Shown here one piece after another: positions 22,290 through 28,904 of a stretch of DNA of 29,180 bases; position 1 is the stretch's first letter, and every line of letters begins with the position of its first letter. Location: positions 1 through 29,180 of the forward strand of contig CAYWFB010000014.1 of the NCBI GenBank assembly GCA_964457415.1, given 5' to 3'. This DNA comes from Fimenecus sp964457415 (GTDB lineage: Bacteria > Bacillota > Clostridia > Oscillospirales > Acutalibacteraceae). Under the pieces are notes generated by a model, which made no database searches, had not been told where the DNA came from, and saw only the letters and a list, made by a program, of their open reading frames with translations. The position numbers and the translations under genes were made by a program.

Positions 22290-22888
22290 TCAATCATCAA
22301 ATTTTTTAATTATTCTTGCAGGATTACCCGCGATTACACAATTTCCCTCAAAGCTATGAGTAACAACAGCACCCGCACCCACTGTTATATGGTCGCCAAG
22401 GTGAACACCCGGTAGAATAACGGCGTTCATTCCTATCCAGCAATTATCACCAATTACAACCTCTTTTGCGGGTAAATGTTTATTGGGATTTTGCGGGTCG
22501 TGGTTTTGAGTAATAATACCCACATTGGCTGCTATATGAACATCCTTACCGATTGTATAGGGGCTTCATAATTCTGATAGAAACACCCCGGCTGTTGAAA
22601 AATATTCATAGAGCTGACATCAAACTTTAAATTTCTGCCGTTTGAAATTCTTGTATTTTTTCCAACGGGAAAATGAATACCTCTTAGGCGAAGCTTGAGA
22701 CTTCTTAAAATACCGCGCCAAGCCCATACAAAACCGAAACGGCTTTCTTCAAAGTGCTTGCCCGTTAAAAGTTTTTTATCGTAAAACAAAGAAAGTATCG
22801 TTACGTTCAAAACATAAAAAAGCTTTGAGTGAATAATTTTACTGATTATTTTTCTCACGAATTTTTCCTCACTTTTTTTGAACAACAT
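22290..22888 (-). pseudogene. Hexapeptide-repeat acyltransferase split by a frameshift
   Basis: Two minus-strand reading frames in different phases together make one left-handed beta-helix acyltransferase of about 199 residues. The first, 22532-22888, begins MLFKKSEEKFVRKII and runs to NYEAP; the second, 22290-22523 and its upstream extension, reads PYTIGKDVHIAANVGIITQN, then HDPQNPNKHLPAKEVVIGD and the closing hexapeptides NCWIGMNAVILPGVHLGDHI and VGAGAVVTHSFEGN...GNPARII. Adding one base to the run of four C (plus-strand GGGG, 22560-22563) joins the frames as NYEAPYTIGKDV, exactly what the family predicts. The presumed catalytic histidine is in TQNHD. It resembles WcaF/maltose-acetyltransferase-type capsule enzymes. 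The break may be inactivation, phase variation or a sequencing error. The start overlaps the preceding GT4 gene by 20 bases. Confidence 0.82.
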
Positions 22889-24032
22889 TGTTCAAATCAA
22901 TTAAGATATTATTAAGCATAATCGGTCTGTCAAAATATTTTGTTGCACGGTCAAAGCCTGCCTGTGCAAGAGAATTTCTCAACACATCGTTTTCATACAA
23001 AAGAACCATTTTTTCTGCAAGGTCTTCTGAATTCTTGACCTCGCACAGAATACCCGACACATTGTTTTCAACAACCTCTGAGGGACCGGGAACATTGGTA
23101 GTAATAATCGGCAATTTCATTCCCATTGCCTCCTGAATTACCTTACCGAAGCCCTCTCTGTATGTAGGATGAACAAGGCAATCGTACATAGCCATATGGC
23201 GATAAACCTCATCCTTTGGCACATTACCTGTTAAAACAATTCTGTCATTATTTTCTGCGTATTCAAGATTTTCAGGTGAAATTGGGTTTGTATCGTCCAG
23301 CATACCTACAAGTGCCAGATATGCATCGGTATATTTTTTTGAAACGACCTTAAAGGCTTCAATCAGTTCGTTAATTCCCTTATCAGCGTTCACCCTGCCC
23401 ACATAACCATATAAAAATGCATTTTCGGGGATACCGTATCTTTGTCGAAGGGTGCTTTTTGCCTCGTTTGCATCAAAGCTTCTGCATTCTGAAAGGTCAA
23501 CACCTGTTGTTCCGCCAATACCGACAACTGATATTTTTTTTGCACTGCACAAACCCTCTTGGATGGCAAACTGCATATTTTTTGGACTTTGTGCTCTGAT
23601 ATGAGTTGAAAATATACAGGTCAGTTTTTCGACGGTTTTAAAAATTAATCTTTTAATTCCCTCAAAAGAAACATATCTTAAACCACACTGACTGTAAAAT
23701 CTAATTTTCACACCTGCAAGCCAACCTGCAACAGAGGCATACATTGAAGCATTGGGAGAAGTAAAATAAATTATATCAAACTTTTCCTGCTTAAAGATTT
23801 TCCGCATTTTAAGTGTAACTGTAAACAAGTCCTTTACGCTGACTCCCCTGCTCATTGAAAGAGGAATGCACTTGGCATAATCACTGTTCTGCGCGATAAA
23901 TTCCTCGTCCATATCACACATAAGCGTTACATCATATCCATTTTTTGACAAGTTGCGCATAGAATCCACTATAAACCAATCCATTGTTTTCTGGATAGTT
24001 GTAATGGCACAAATTTTTATATTTTTTTCCAT
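22869..24032 (-). CDS. Glycosyltransferase family 4 (CapM/PglA-like)
   Basis: GT-B glycosyltransferase, 387 residues. Seen: ICAITTIQKTMDWFIVDSMR at 7-26, IIYFTSPNASMYASVAGWLA at 87-106, RFYSQCGLRYVSFEGIKRLI at 111-130, then GGTTGVDL at 173-180, YGYVGRVNADKGINELIEAF at 208-227, and the EX7E motif REGFGKVIQEAMG with E293 and E301, followed by TNVPGPSEVVENNVSGILC. This is the pattern of CapM/PglA-like enzymes, many of which add the second sugar, a HexNAc, to the undecaprenyl-linked first sugar. Its position early in the operon, soon after the priming transferase, fits that. It follows the HpcH/HpaI-family gene by seven bases. Confidence 0.9.
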   Translation of the reverse strand: MEKNIKICAITTIQKTMDWFIVDSMRNLSKNGYDVTLMCDMDEEFIAQNSDYAKCIPLSMSRGVSVKDLFTVTLKMRKIFKQEKFDIIYFTSPNASMYASVAGWLAGVKIRFYSQCGLRYVSFEGIKRLIFKTVEKLTCIFSTHIRAQSPKNMQFAIQEGLCSAKKISVVGIGGTTGVDLSECRSFDANEAKSTLRQRYGIPENAFLYGYVGRVNADKGINELIEAFKVVSKKYTDAYLALVGMLDDTNPISPENLEYAENNDRIVLTGNVPKDEVYRHMAMYDCLVHPTYREGFGKVIQEAMGMKLPIITTNVPGPSEVVENNVSGILCEVKNSEDLAEKMVLLYENDVLRNSLAQAGFDRATKYFDRPIMLNNILIDLNNVVQKK

Positions 24033-24039
24033 TCAGCAA

Positions 24040-24888
24040 TTATGCTCCTTCATTTATACGCTTGACTATCTTTTCAACCTTAACAGCAACCTCTTTTTGA
24101 TTCTCGGCAAACTGTTCGGGAGTGTAAGTTTCAACTTCTTTTTCAAGCTCACGGATTTTCTTCATTTCAACAGAGAAAACCTCTGTAATTTCAGAAGCGT
24201 CTGCAATCTTATCAACATTGCAGAAACTCCTTGAAAGAATTGCCATTGATGAGCCGAGTCTGTAATGCTCGGTTATTACATTTTCAGCAGGAAGCATACC
24301 GTAACCAAGTCGTGCAATTCCGCCGAAGCCGTAGGGAATACCCTTTTGCTTTATCAAGCTGCAAAGGCGGTCAACTGTGCCGTCGCAAAGAAGCTCAAAC
24401 ATAAACTTCTTATTCGTAGCCAAATGCAAGTCATTCAGCCCTATATGAATTTCATCTATACCGTCAACTGACAGCATTTCTTCAATATTTTTACTTGCCT
24501 CTGCAGTTTCAAGAAGGAACATTGTTTTCACACGTCCGTTTACGATATTCACAAAATGTCTGAGCTCATCAGGCTTTTTTGCCATGGGAAGCATAATTAT
24601 GTCTGCACCCGCCTGAATTGCGGCATTGATTTCTTCTTCAGAACTGCAATAGCTTTTAGTTGCGTCATGAATGGGATTTACCCTTACAAGCAATTCGGTT
24701 TTCTTCAAAACTGAGCGCACCGCTTTTACATCAGCAATTGTGTGAGAATTTTTGACACTGTCTACTCCACCCTGACGTTCTTCTTTGCCGATATATTCCA
24801 TATCCACAAAAATTCGGTCAACGCCGTTTTTCTGGGCAATTTCCGCCACATCGGTACGGTTGGTTATATACATTAACTTAAGTGACAT
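24040..24888 (-). CDS. HpcH/HpaI aldolase/citrate lyase-family protein
   Basis: TIM-barrel enzyme, 282 residues, of the pyruvate/acetyl-CoA aldolase family. Seen: RIFVDMEYIG with D29 and E31, LLVRVNPIH with R69, GADIIMLPMAKKPDEL at 94-109, the metal-binding FLLETAEAS with E127, and HIGLNDLHLA with D153; then a GFGGIARLGYG segment. R69, E127 and D153 match the pyruvate-enolate and metal-binding residues of HpaI/CitE. The catalytic histidine of HpaI (E-H pair after the first strand) is replaced: the sequence reads D-M-E-Y. So classical HpaI aldolase chemistry is not assured; a CitE-like or lyase reaction is possible. The C-terminal 50 residues are highly charged and helical. Embedded 16 bases after the priming transferase gene, it probably supplies a precursor for the polymer, perhaps together with the Ldh_2-family enzyme. 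Confidence 0.83.
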   Translation of the reverse strand: MSLKLMYITNRTDVAEIAQKNGVDRIFVDMEYIGKEERQGGVDSVKNSHTIADVKAVRSVLKKTELLVRVNPIHDATKSYCSSEEEINAAIQAGADIIMLPMAKKPDELRHFVNIVNGRVKTMFLLETAEASKNIEEMLSVDGIDEIHIGLNDLHLATNKKFMFELLCDGTVDRLCSLIKQKGIPYGFGGIARLGYGMLPAENVITEHYRLGSSMAILSRSFCNVDKIADASEITEVFSVEMKKIRELEKEVETYTPEQFAENQKEVAVKVEKIVKRINEGA

Positions 24889-24904
24889 TTTCTTATACCT
24901 TTGC

Positions 24905-25555
24905 TTATTTTTCTATAAATTCGTTTTCTTCCTGTTCTTTTTTCATTTCACCTGTACCGCCCTCAACAACGCCGTCAGACTTGAGCACAGAAATGATTGT
25001 ACCGAAGAAGCATTTGATATCCATTGCAAGACCTTTGCCCTTGCCTGCGTTCAAAGCCTCAATATACTCACCGTCAAGCTTTGCTTTTACGGGGATTTCA
25101 AGTTCATCTCTGCCGTTAATCTGTGCCCAACCTGTAAGTCCCGGTCTTACATCGTTTGCGCCGTACTTGTCGCGCTCTTCAATCAAATCGAATTGATTCC
25201 ACAATGCAGGGCGCGGACCTATAACAGACATCTGACCTACAAAAATGTTGAAAATCTGAGGAATCTCATCAAGACTTGTTTTACGAAGCACTTTGCCGAT
25301 TCCGGTTATGTATTGGTCAGGATTTTCAAGCAAATGTGTGGGACAGTCTTTGGGGGTATCAGTTCTCATTGTTCTGAACTTTAAAATTTTAAAATGTTTT
25401 TTATGTATTCCGATTCGCTCCTGCTTAAAGAACACAGGGCCCGGAGAAGTCAACTTTATCATTAAGGCAACAATCAGCATAGGAAGCGCTAAAACTATAA
25501 TTCCAATACCTGATAACATAAGGTCTATCAATCTTTTTACAAAATTCTTATACAT
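24905..25555 (-). CDS. Polyprenyl-phosphate sugar-1-phosphate transferase (priming enzyme)
   Basis: Initiates repeat-unit synthesis by transferring a sugar-1-phosphate from UDP-sugar to undecaprenyl phosphate at the inner face of the membrane. The 216-residue protein is the short monotopic type (PF02397). Seen: KRLIDLMLSGIGIIVLALPM (7-26) as the single membrane helix, SPGPVFFKQERIG at 37-49, KILKFRTM at 56-63, the catalytic pair D96-E97 in TSLDEIPQ, GQMSVIGPRP at 107-116 and VRPGLTGWAQINGR at 136-149. The C-terminus is acidic. A close relation to PglC-type enzymes using UDP-diNAc-bacillosamine or to EpsL-like enzymes cannot be decided. It is paired with the upstream NeuD/PglD-like acyltransferase, a common arrangement. 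AAAGGG precedes the ATG. Confidence 0.93.
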   Translation of the reverse strand: MYKNFVKRLIDLMLSGIGIIVLALPMLIVALMIKLTSPGPVFFKQERIGIHKKHFKILKFRTMRTDTPKDCPTHLLENPDQYITGIGKVLRKTSLDEIPQIFNIFVGQMSVIGPRPALWNQFDLIEERDKYGANDVRPGLTGWAQINGRDELEIPVKAKLDGEYIEALNAGKGKGLAMDIKCFFGTIISVLKSDGVVEGGTGEMKKEQEENEFIEK

Positions 25556-25573
25556 AAAAAACCCTTTTCTCTT

Positions 25574-26074
25574 TTATTTTTTCTCAAAAACTTCACCATA
25601 TTTGACCTTTGTCCCCTGAGGAACTATGGAATTTGAACCAACCACCGCACCACAATCTATGTGACAGCCATCACGGCAAACACTATCGTGATTTATTATT
25701 GCGTGAGCAGAAATAATACAAGCTTTACCGATTACAGTATTGGCGTGAACAACTGCCATGGGTTCTACAACCGTACCCTTATTTAATTGTGCCGAACAAG
25801 AAACGTACGCGTGCGGACTTACTAAAATTGGAACACAAAAACCTGCTTCTTCCAAAGTGTCAATCCAATTCATTCGCATTTCGGCATTACCTATTGCAGG
25901 AAAAGCATAAGAATATTCTTTTACAAATTCTTTATACTCATCTAATTTCCCGACGGCATTTTTCTTATTATCATCAAGAAAATCAATCTTTTCAAAAGTT
26001 TGCAGTGTTCTTGCTAATTCTTGCACCACCAAACCGTACTGACCAGCACCGACTATCAGCAAATTTTTATCCAT
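25574..26074 (-). CDS. NeuD/PglD-like sugar O/N-acyltransferase
   Basis: First gene of the polysaccharide operon. Cytoplasmic acyltransferase with an N-terminal Rossmann-like sugar-nucleotide domain (NLLIVGAGQYGLVVQELA, residues 4-21, and DFLDDNKKNAVGKLDEY at 31-47) and a left-handed beta-helix (about 88-157). The catalytic base is presumably H129 in IINHDSVC. NeuD and PglD proteins are about 195-215 residues; this one has 166 and ends soon after GSNSIVPQGTKV, so one or two helical turns are missing although no frameshift is visible. PglD acetylates a 4-amino sugar made by an aminotransferase, which is absent here, so the substrate is open. An AAGGAGA site eight bases before the ATG supports the start. 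Confidence 0.82.
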   Translation of the reverse strand: MDKNLLIVGAGQYGLVVQELARTLQTFEKIDFLDDNKKNAVGKLDEYKEFVKEYSYAFPAIGNAEMRMNWIDTLEEAGFCVPILVSPHAYVSCSAQLNKGTVVEPMAVVHANTVIGKACIISAHAIINHDSVCRDGCHIDCGAVVGSNSIVPQGTKVKYGEVFEKK

Positions 26075-26202
26075 CGCTCAGGTCTCCTTATGCTTTATGC
26101 TTTAGAAAGTATTCATAAACCGCAGAAATTCGTTAATACTTGTTTCTGTAAGGGCACAAACTTTCAGGTTCGCACACCAACCCACAATACGCGAGTATAT
26201 TT
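26075..26202 (-). other. 5' leader of the polysaccharide operon
   Basis: Transcribed, non-coding stretch of about 120-130 bases between the predicted start of transcription and the first gene. It is far longer than needed for translation. It can form small stems, such as CAGAAA...TTTCTG (about 26131-26156) and GGTT...AACC in the GC-richer part near 26165-26185, but I recognise no known leader RNA. Given an operon of about 16.6 kb, a role in processive antitermination is conceivable, with no direct support. Confidence 0.4.
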
Positions 26203-26208
26203 AAAATA

Positions 26209-26237
26209 ATTATACTCTTATACATTATAAAAGTCAA
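26209..26237 (-). promoter_or_regulatory. Promoter of the polysaccharide operon
   Basis: On the minus strand TTGACT (26232-26237), a 17-base spacer and perfect TATAAT (26209-26214). No other comparably good promoter was noticed inside the cluster, and genes there are separated by 0-54 bases, so this may drive all 16 loci down to the terminator at 9436-9470. Confidence 0.82.
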
Positions 26238-26353
26238 TGAAAATACCCGCTAAAATCAGTTTGTATTTCTGACATTAAATCTATCTTATGTTGAGTAAAA
26301 AATTGCACAAAATTTTTACCAATATTTATATCAAATTTTGTAAGAGGAGGAAT

Positions 26354-26401
26354 ATGTTTTCATTGACTTTATGGGAACAATTATTATATAATAGTGTGTA
26401 A
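26354..26401 (+). other. Possible 15-codon small ORF with a perfect ribosome binding site
   Basis: AGAGGAGG (26343-26350) is followed three bases later by an ATG and an open frame MFSLTLWEQLLYNSV then TAA. The frame overlaps the promoter that I assign to the CofE-like gene (26363-26392). To be translated it would need a promoter further upstream; only a weak candidate (TTGCAC, 17 bases, TTATAT, near 26307) is seen. It could be chance. Confidence 0.25.
26363..26392 (+). promoter_or_regulatory. Promoter of the CofE-like gene
   Basis: TTGACT (26363-26368), an 18-base spacer and perfect TATAAT (26387-26392). The predicted leader is just under 100 bases. This promoter and the divergent polysaccharide promoter are about 125 bases apart, with AT-rich, gene-free DNA between them. 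Confidence 0.78.
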
Positions 26402-26407
26402 AAATTA

Positions 26408-26467
26408 ATGTGCGGTAATTTTGATTTTTTTCAGAGTTTACCGAGCATATTGTTTTTCGGATTTTTT
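26408..26467 (+). promoter_or_regulatory. Structured leader of the CofE-like gene
   Basis: ATGTGCGGTAA (26408-26418) can pair with TTACCGAGCAT (26438-26448), leaving one mismatch and one wobble pair and a 19-base loop. The 3' arm is reused in a weaker alternative stem, CCGA (26441-26444) with TCGG (26457-26460), directly followed by ATTTTTTT. Two overlapping hairpins with a T run before a start codon resemble an attenuator, but the second stem has only four pairs. The regulator is unknown. Confidence 0.35.
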
Positions 26468-26496
26468 TAAATCTATTTATAATTGGAGAGATTAGT

Positions 26497-27687
26497 ATGG
26501 AAAGAAAAGTCGGTACTGTTTCAAGAGGTATTCGTTGCCCTATTATCAGAGAGGGCGACAATCTCTGTGACATTGCAGTTGCAAGTGTGCTTGAGGCTGC
26601 TGAGAGCGAAGGCTTCTCACTTCGCGACAGAGATGTTATTTCTCTTACAGAATCAATCGTAGCAAGAGCCCAGGGCAACTATGCATCAGTTGACGATATT
26701 GCAGCTGATGTAAAGGCAAAGCTCGGCGGTGAGACAATCGGTGTTATTTTCCCGATTTTGTCAAGAAACCGTTTTGCAATCTGCCTTCGCGGTATTGCAA
26801 AGGGTGCTAAAAAGGTTGTTTTGATGTTGAGCTACCCCAGCGATGAAGTTGGTAACTCACTCGTGACATTGGACCAGCTTGACGAGGCAGGTGTTAACCC
26901 CTATTCAGACGTTCTTTCACTCGAAAAGTACAGAGAGCTTTTCGGCGAGAACAAGCACGAATTCACAGGCGTTGACTATGTCGACTACTATGCCGGCATC
27001 ATCAAAGAAGAAGGCGCAGAGGTTGAAATTGTTTTTGCTAACCAGCCCAAAACAATTCTTAACTACGCAGATTGCATTCTCACTTGTGACATTCACACAA
27101 GAGCAAGAACAAAGAGAATTCTCAAAGCAGCAGGTGCTAAAGTAGTTTGCGGTCTTGACGATATTCTTACTTCCTCTGTAAACGGTAGCGGCTGTAACGA
27201 GAAATACGGTCTTCTCGGCTCAAATAAATCAACTGAAGATACAGTTAAGCTTTTCCCAAGAGATTGTCAGGGTCTTGTTGAGGATATTCAGGCTGAAATT
27301 CTCAAGAGAACAGGCAAGCACGTTGAAGTAATGGTTTACGGCGACGGTGCATTCAAAGACCCTCAGGGCAAAATCTGGGAGCTTGCTGACCCGGTTGTAT
27401 CCCCTGCTCACACTGCAGGTCTTATCGGTACTCCCAATGAGTTAAAGCTTAAATATCTTGCTGACAACGATTTCAAGGGACTTTCAGGCGCAGAGCTCAA
27501 AGAGGCAATCTCAAAGAGCATCAAGGCTAAGCAGGACAACCTTGTTGGCAATATGGCTTCACAGGGTACTACTCCCCGTCAGCTTACAGACCTTATCGGT
27601 TCACTTTGCGACCTTACAAGTGGTTCAGGCGATAAGGGTACTCCCATCATTCTCGTTCAGGGATATTTTGACAACTACACAGACTGA
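26497..27687 (+). CDS. CofE-like gamma-glutamyl ligase (coenzyme F420-0:L-glutamate ligase family)
   Basis: The 396-residue protein contains a CofE/PF01996-type domain. It begins KVGTVSRGIRCPIIREGDNL, then VISLTESIVARAQGNYAS at about 47-64, equivalent to CofE's 'Dil.i..kivSkaeG' block; later VFANQPKTILNYADCILTCD, LLGSNKSTEDTVKLFPRDCQ and VMVYGDGAFKDPQGKIWELA, which fit the metal- and nucleotide-binding regions. Canonical CofE has about 250 residues and adds glutamates to F420-0. Clostridia of this type are not known to make F420 and no F420 gene is near, so the true acceptor is probably another molecule; a Chlamydia homologue has been reported to act in folate glutamylation. The long C-terminal part may change specificity. 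GGAGAG precedes the ATG. Confidence 0.82.
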   Translation: MERKVGTVSRGIRCPIIREGDNLCDIAVASVLEAAESEGFSLRDRDVISLTESIVARAQGNYASVDDIAADVKAKLGGETIGVIFPILSRNRFAICLRGIAKGAKKVVLMLSYPSDEVGNSLVTLDQLDEAGVNPYSDVLSLEKYRELFGENKHEFTGVDYVDYYAGIIKEEGAEVEIVFANQPKTILNYADCILTCDIHTRARTKRILKAAGAKVVCGLDDILTSSVNGSGCNEKYGLLGSNKSTEDTVKLFPRDCQGLVEDIQAEILKRTGKHVEVMVYGDGAFKDPQGKIWELADPVVSPAHTAGLIGTPNELKLKYLADNDFKGLSGAELKEAISKSIKAKQDNLVGNMASQGTTPRQLTDLIGSLCDLTSGSGDKGTPIILVQGYFDNYTD

Positions 27688-27694
27688 TAAAAAC

Positions 27695-27720
27695 GGCGAA
27701 AAGGCTTTTACCTTTTCGCC
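27695..27720. terminator. Strong intergenic hairpin between the cofE-like gene and guaA
   Basis: Perfect ten-base-pair stem GGCGAAAAGG (27695-27704) with CCTTTTCGCC (27711-27720) and a six-base loop. On the plus strand no T run follows (AATCGATTAT), so it should not terminate efficiently and may instead be an RNA processing or stability element between two cotranscribed genes. On the minus strand it is followed by GTTTTTATC, a possible terminator for antisense transcription. Confidence 0.5.
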
Positions 27721-27746
27721 AATCGATTATAATGGAGGAAAATAAA

Positions 27747-28748
27747 ATGGATTCAAATGTTAGACCCGAATCAATGGAAAGAATTACCACCAAAGCATTA
27801 GCTGACGCTTTTATTGAAGAGCAAGTTAAAGCTGTTCGTGAGCAGGTTGGTGATAAGAAAGTTCTTCTGGCCCTCTCAGGCGGTGTTGACTCCTCAGTTG
27901 TTGCGGCACTTCTTATTAAAGCAATCGGCAAGCAGTTAGTTTGCGTTCACGTTAATCACGGACTTATGAGAAAGAACGAAAGCGAAAATGTTATTGAGAT
28001 TTTCGGCAAAGAGCTTGACGCTAACCTTGTTTATGTTGATGCTACCGACCGTTTTCTTGACCTTCTTGCAGGCGTTAGCGACCCCGAAAGCAAGAGAAAG
28101 ATTATCGGTGCTGAATTTATAAATGTATTTGCTGACGAGGCAAGAAAACTTGAGGGCGTTGAATACTTAGCTCAGGGTACAATTTACCCCGACATTCTTG
28201 AAAGCTTTAAGCAAGCCGAGGGCAAAAAAGCAGTTAAATCTCACCACAATGTTGGCGGACTTCCCGAAGACCTTAAATTTGAGCTTGTTGAGCCTATTAA
28301 ATTGCTCTTCAAGGACGAAGTTCGTGTAGTTGGTGAAGCTCTTGGGCTTCCTCACGCTATGGTTTATCGCCAGCCATTCCCCGGCCCCGGCTTAGGCGTG
28401 CGTTGCCTTGGCGCAATCACACGCGACAGACTTCACGCGCTTCGTGAGGCTGATGCAATTCTTCGTGAGGAATTTGATAACTGCGGTCTTGCAGAAAAGG
28501 TTTGGCAGTATTTCATTGCCGTGCCCGATATCAAGAGCGTTGGCGTTAAGGACGAAAGCCGTTACGAAGGCTGGCCTGCAATTATCCGTGCTGTTAACAC
28601 TAAAGACGCTATGAGCGCAACAATCGAAGAAATCCCCTATGCAGTTCTTCATAAGGTTACAGACAGAATTACTCACGAAGTTGACGGCATCAACCGCGTG
28701 CTTTATGACCTTACTCCCAAGCCCATCGGCACAATCGAGTGGGAATAA
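27747..28748 (+). CDS. guaA: GMP synthase ATP-pyrophosphatase subunit (stand-alone GuaA C-terminal part)
   Basis: Amidates XMP to GMP after adenylation; last step of guanylate synthesis. Seen from the chosen start (333 residues): PP-loop SGGVDS at 44-49, HVNHGLMRKNES, QGTIYPDILES, the RQPFPGPGLGVRCLG signature and the C-terminal KPIGTIEWE of the dimerisation domain. The N-terminal class I glutaminase domain of the usual ~510-residue GuaA is absent: a plain helix precedes the PP-loop. This is the two-subunit arrangement best known from Archaea, so ammonia must come from a separate glutaminase gene outside the window. I choose ATG 27747, with GGAGG eight bases upstream, over the in-frame ATG at 27732, which overlaps that site. 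It lies 59 bases after the CofE-like gene and has no clear promoter of its own, so the two are probably cotranscribed. Confidence 0.9.
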   Translation: MDSNVRPESMERITTKALADAFIEEQVKAVREQVGDKKVLLALSGGVDSSVVAALLIKAIGKQLVCVHVNHGLMRKNESENVIEIFGKELDANLVYVDATDRFLDLLAGVSDPESKRKIIGAEFINVFADEARKLEGVEYLAQGTIYPDILESFKQAEGKKAVKSHHNVGGLPEDLKFELVEPIKLLFKDEVRVVGEALGLPHAMVYRQPFPGPGLGVRCLGAITRDRLHALREADAILREEFDNCGLAEKVWQYFIAVPDIKSVGVKDESRYEGWPAIIRAVNTKDAMSATIEEIPYAVLHKVTDRITHEVDGINRVLYDLTPKPIGTIEWE

Positions 28749-28868
28749 AATAGTTAAATTAGACAATTTCCTTTATCTTCAAAAAGGACAAAATTGTTTA
28801 TCCTCTAAGCCGCTGACTAACCGCTGAATTTAGAGGTAAAAGAAAAACTTAAAACTCGAAAAAATTAT
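28749..28868 (+). other. 3' untranslated region with hairpins and short repeats
   Basis: Non-coding. CCTCTAA (28802-28808) can pair with TTAGAGG (28830-28836), enclosing two copies of CCGCTGA. A bulged stem involving ACAATTT-CCTTT and AAAAGG-ACAAAATTGT lies near 28763-28800. The 12-mer AACCGCTGAATT occurs at 28819-28830 and again at 28915-28926, on both sides of the terminator. No gene is seen. Confidence 0.45.
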
Positions 28869-28904
28869 GACCTTGCATTTCACATGCAAGGTCTTCTTTT
28901 TTTA
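28869..28904 (+). terminator. Intrinsic terminator after guaA
   Basis: Perfect ten-base-pair stem GACCTTGCAT (28869-28878) with ATGCAAGGTC (28884-28893), five-base loop, followed by TTCTTTTTTT. It closes the cofE-like/guaA unit, about 120 bases after the guaA stop. Confidence 0.92.

Noticed and set aside
24785..25384. Plus-strand open frame of 199 codons
   Set aside because: It lies antisense to the priming sugar transferase and the HpcH/HpaI-family gene; composition is that of a shadow frame and no ribosome binding site is seen.
27705..27733. Promoter for guaA based on TATAAT at 27728-27733
   Set aside because: Transcription would start after the ribosome binding site of the chosen start codon, and no -35 box is found at a suitable distance.
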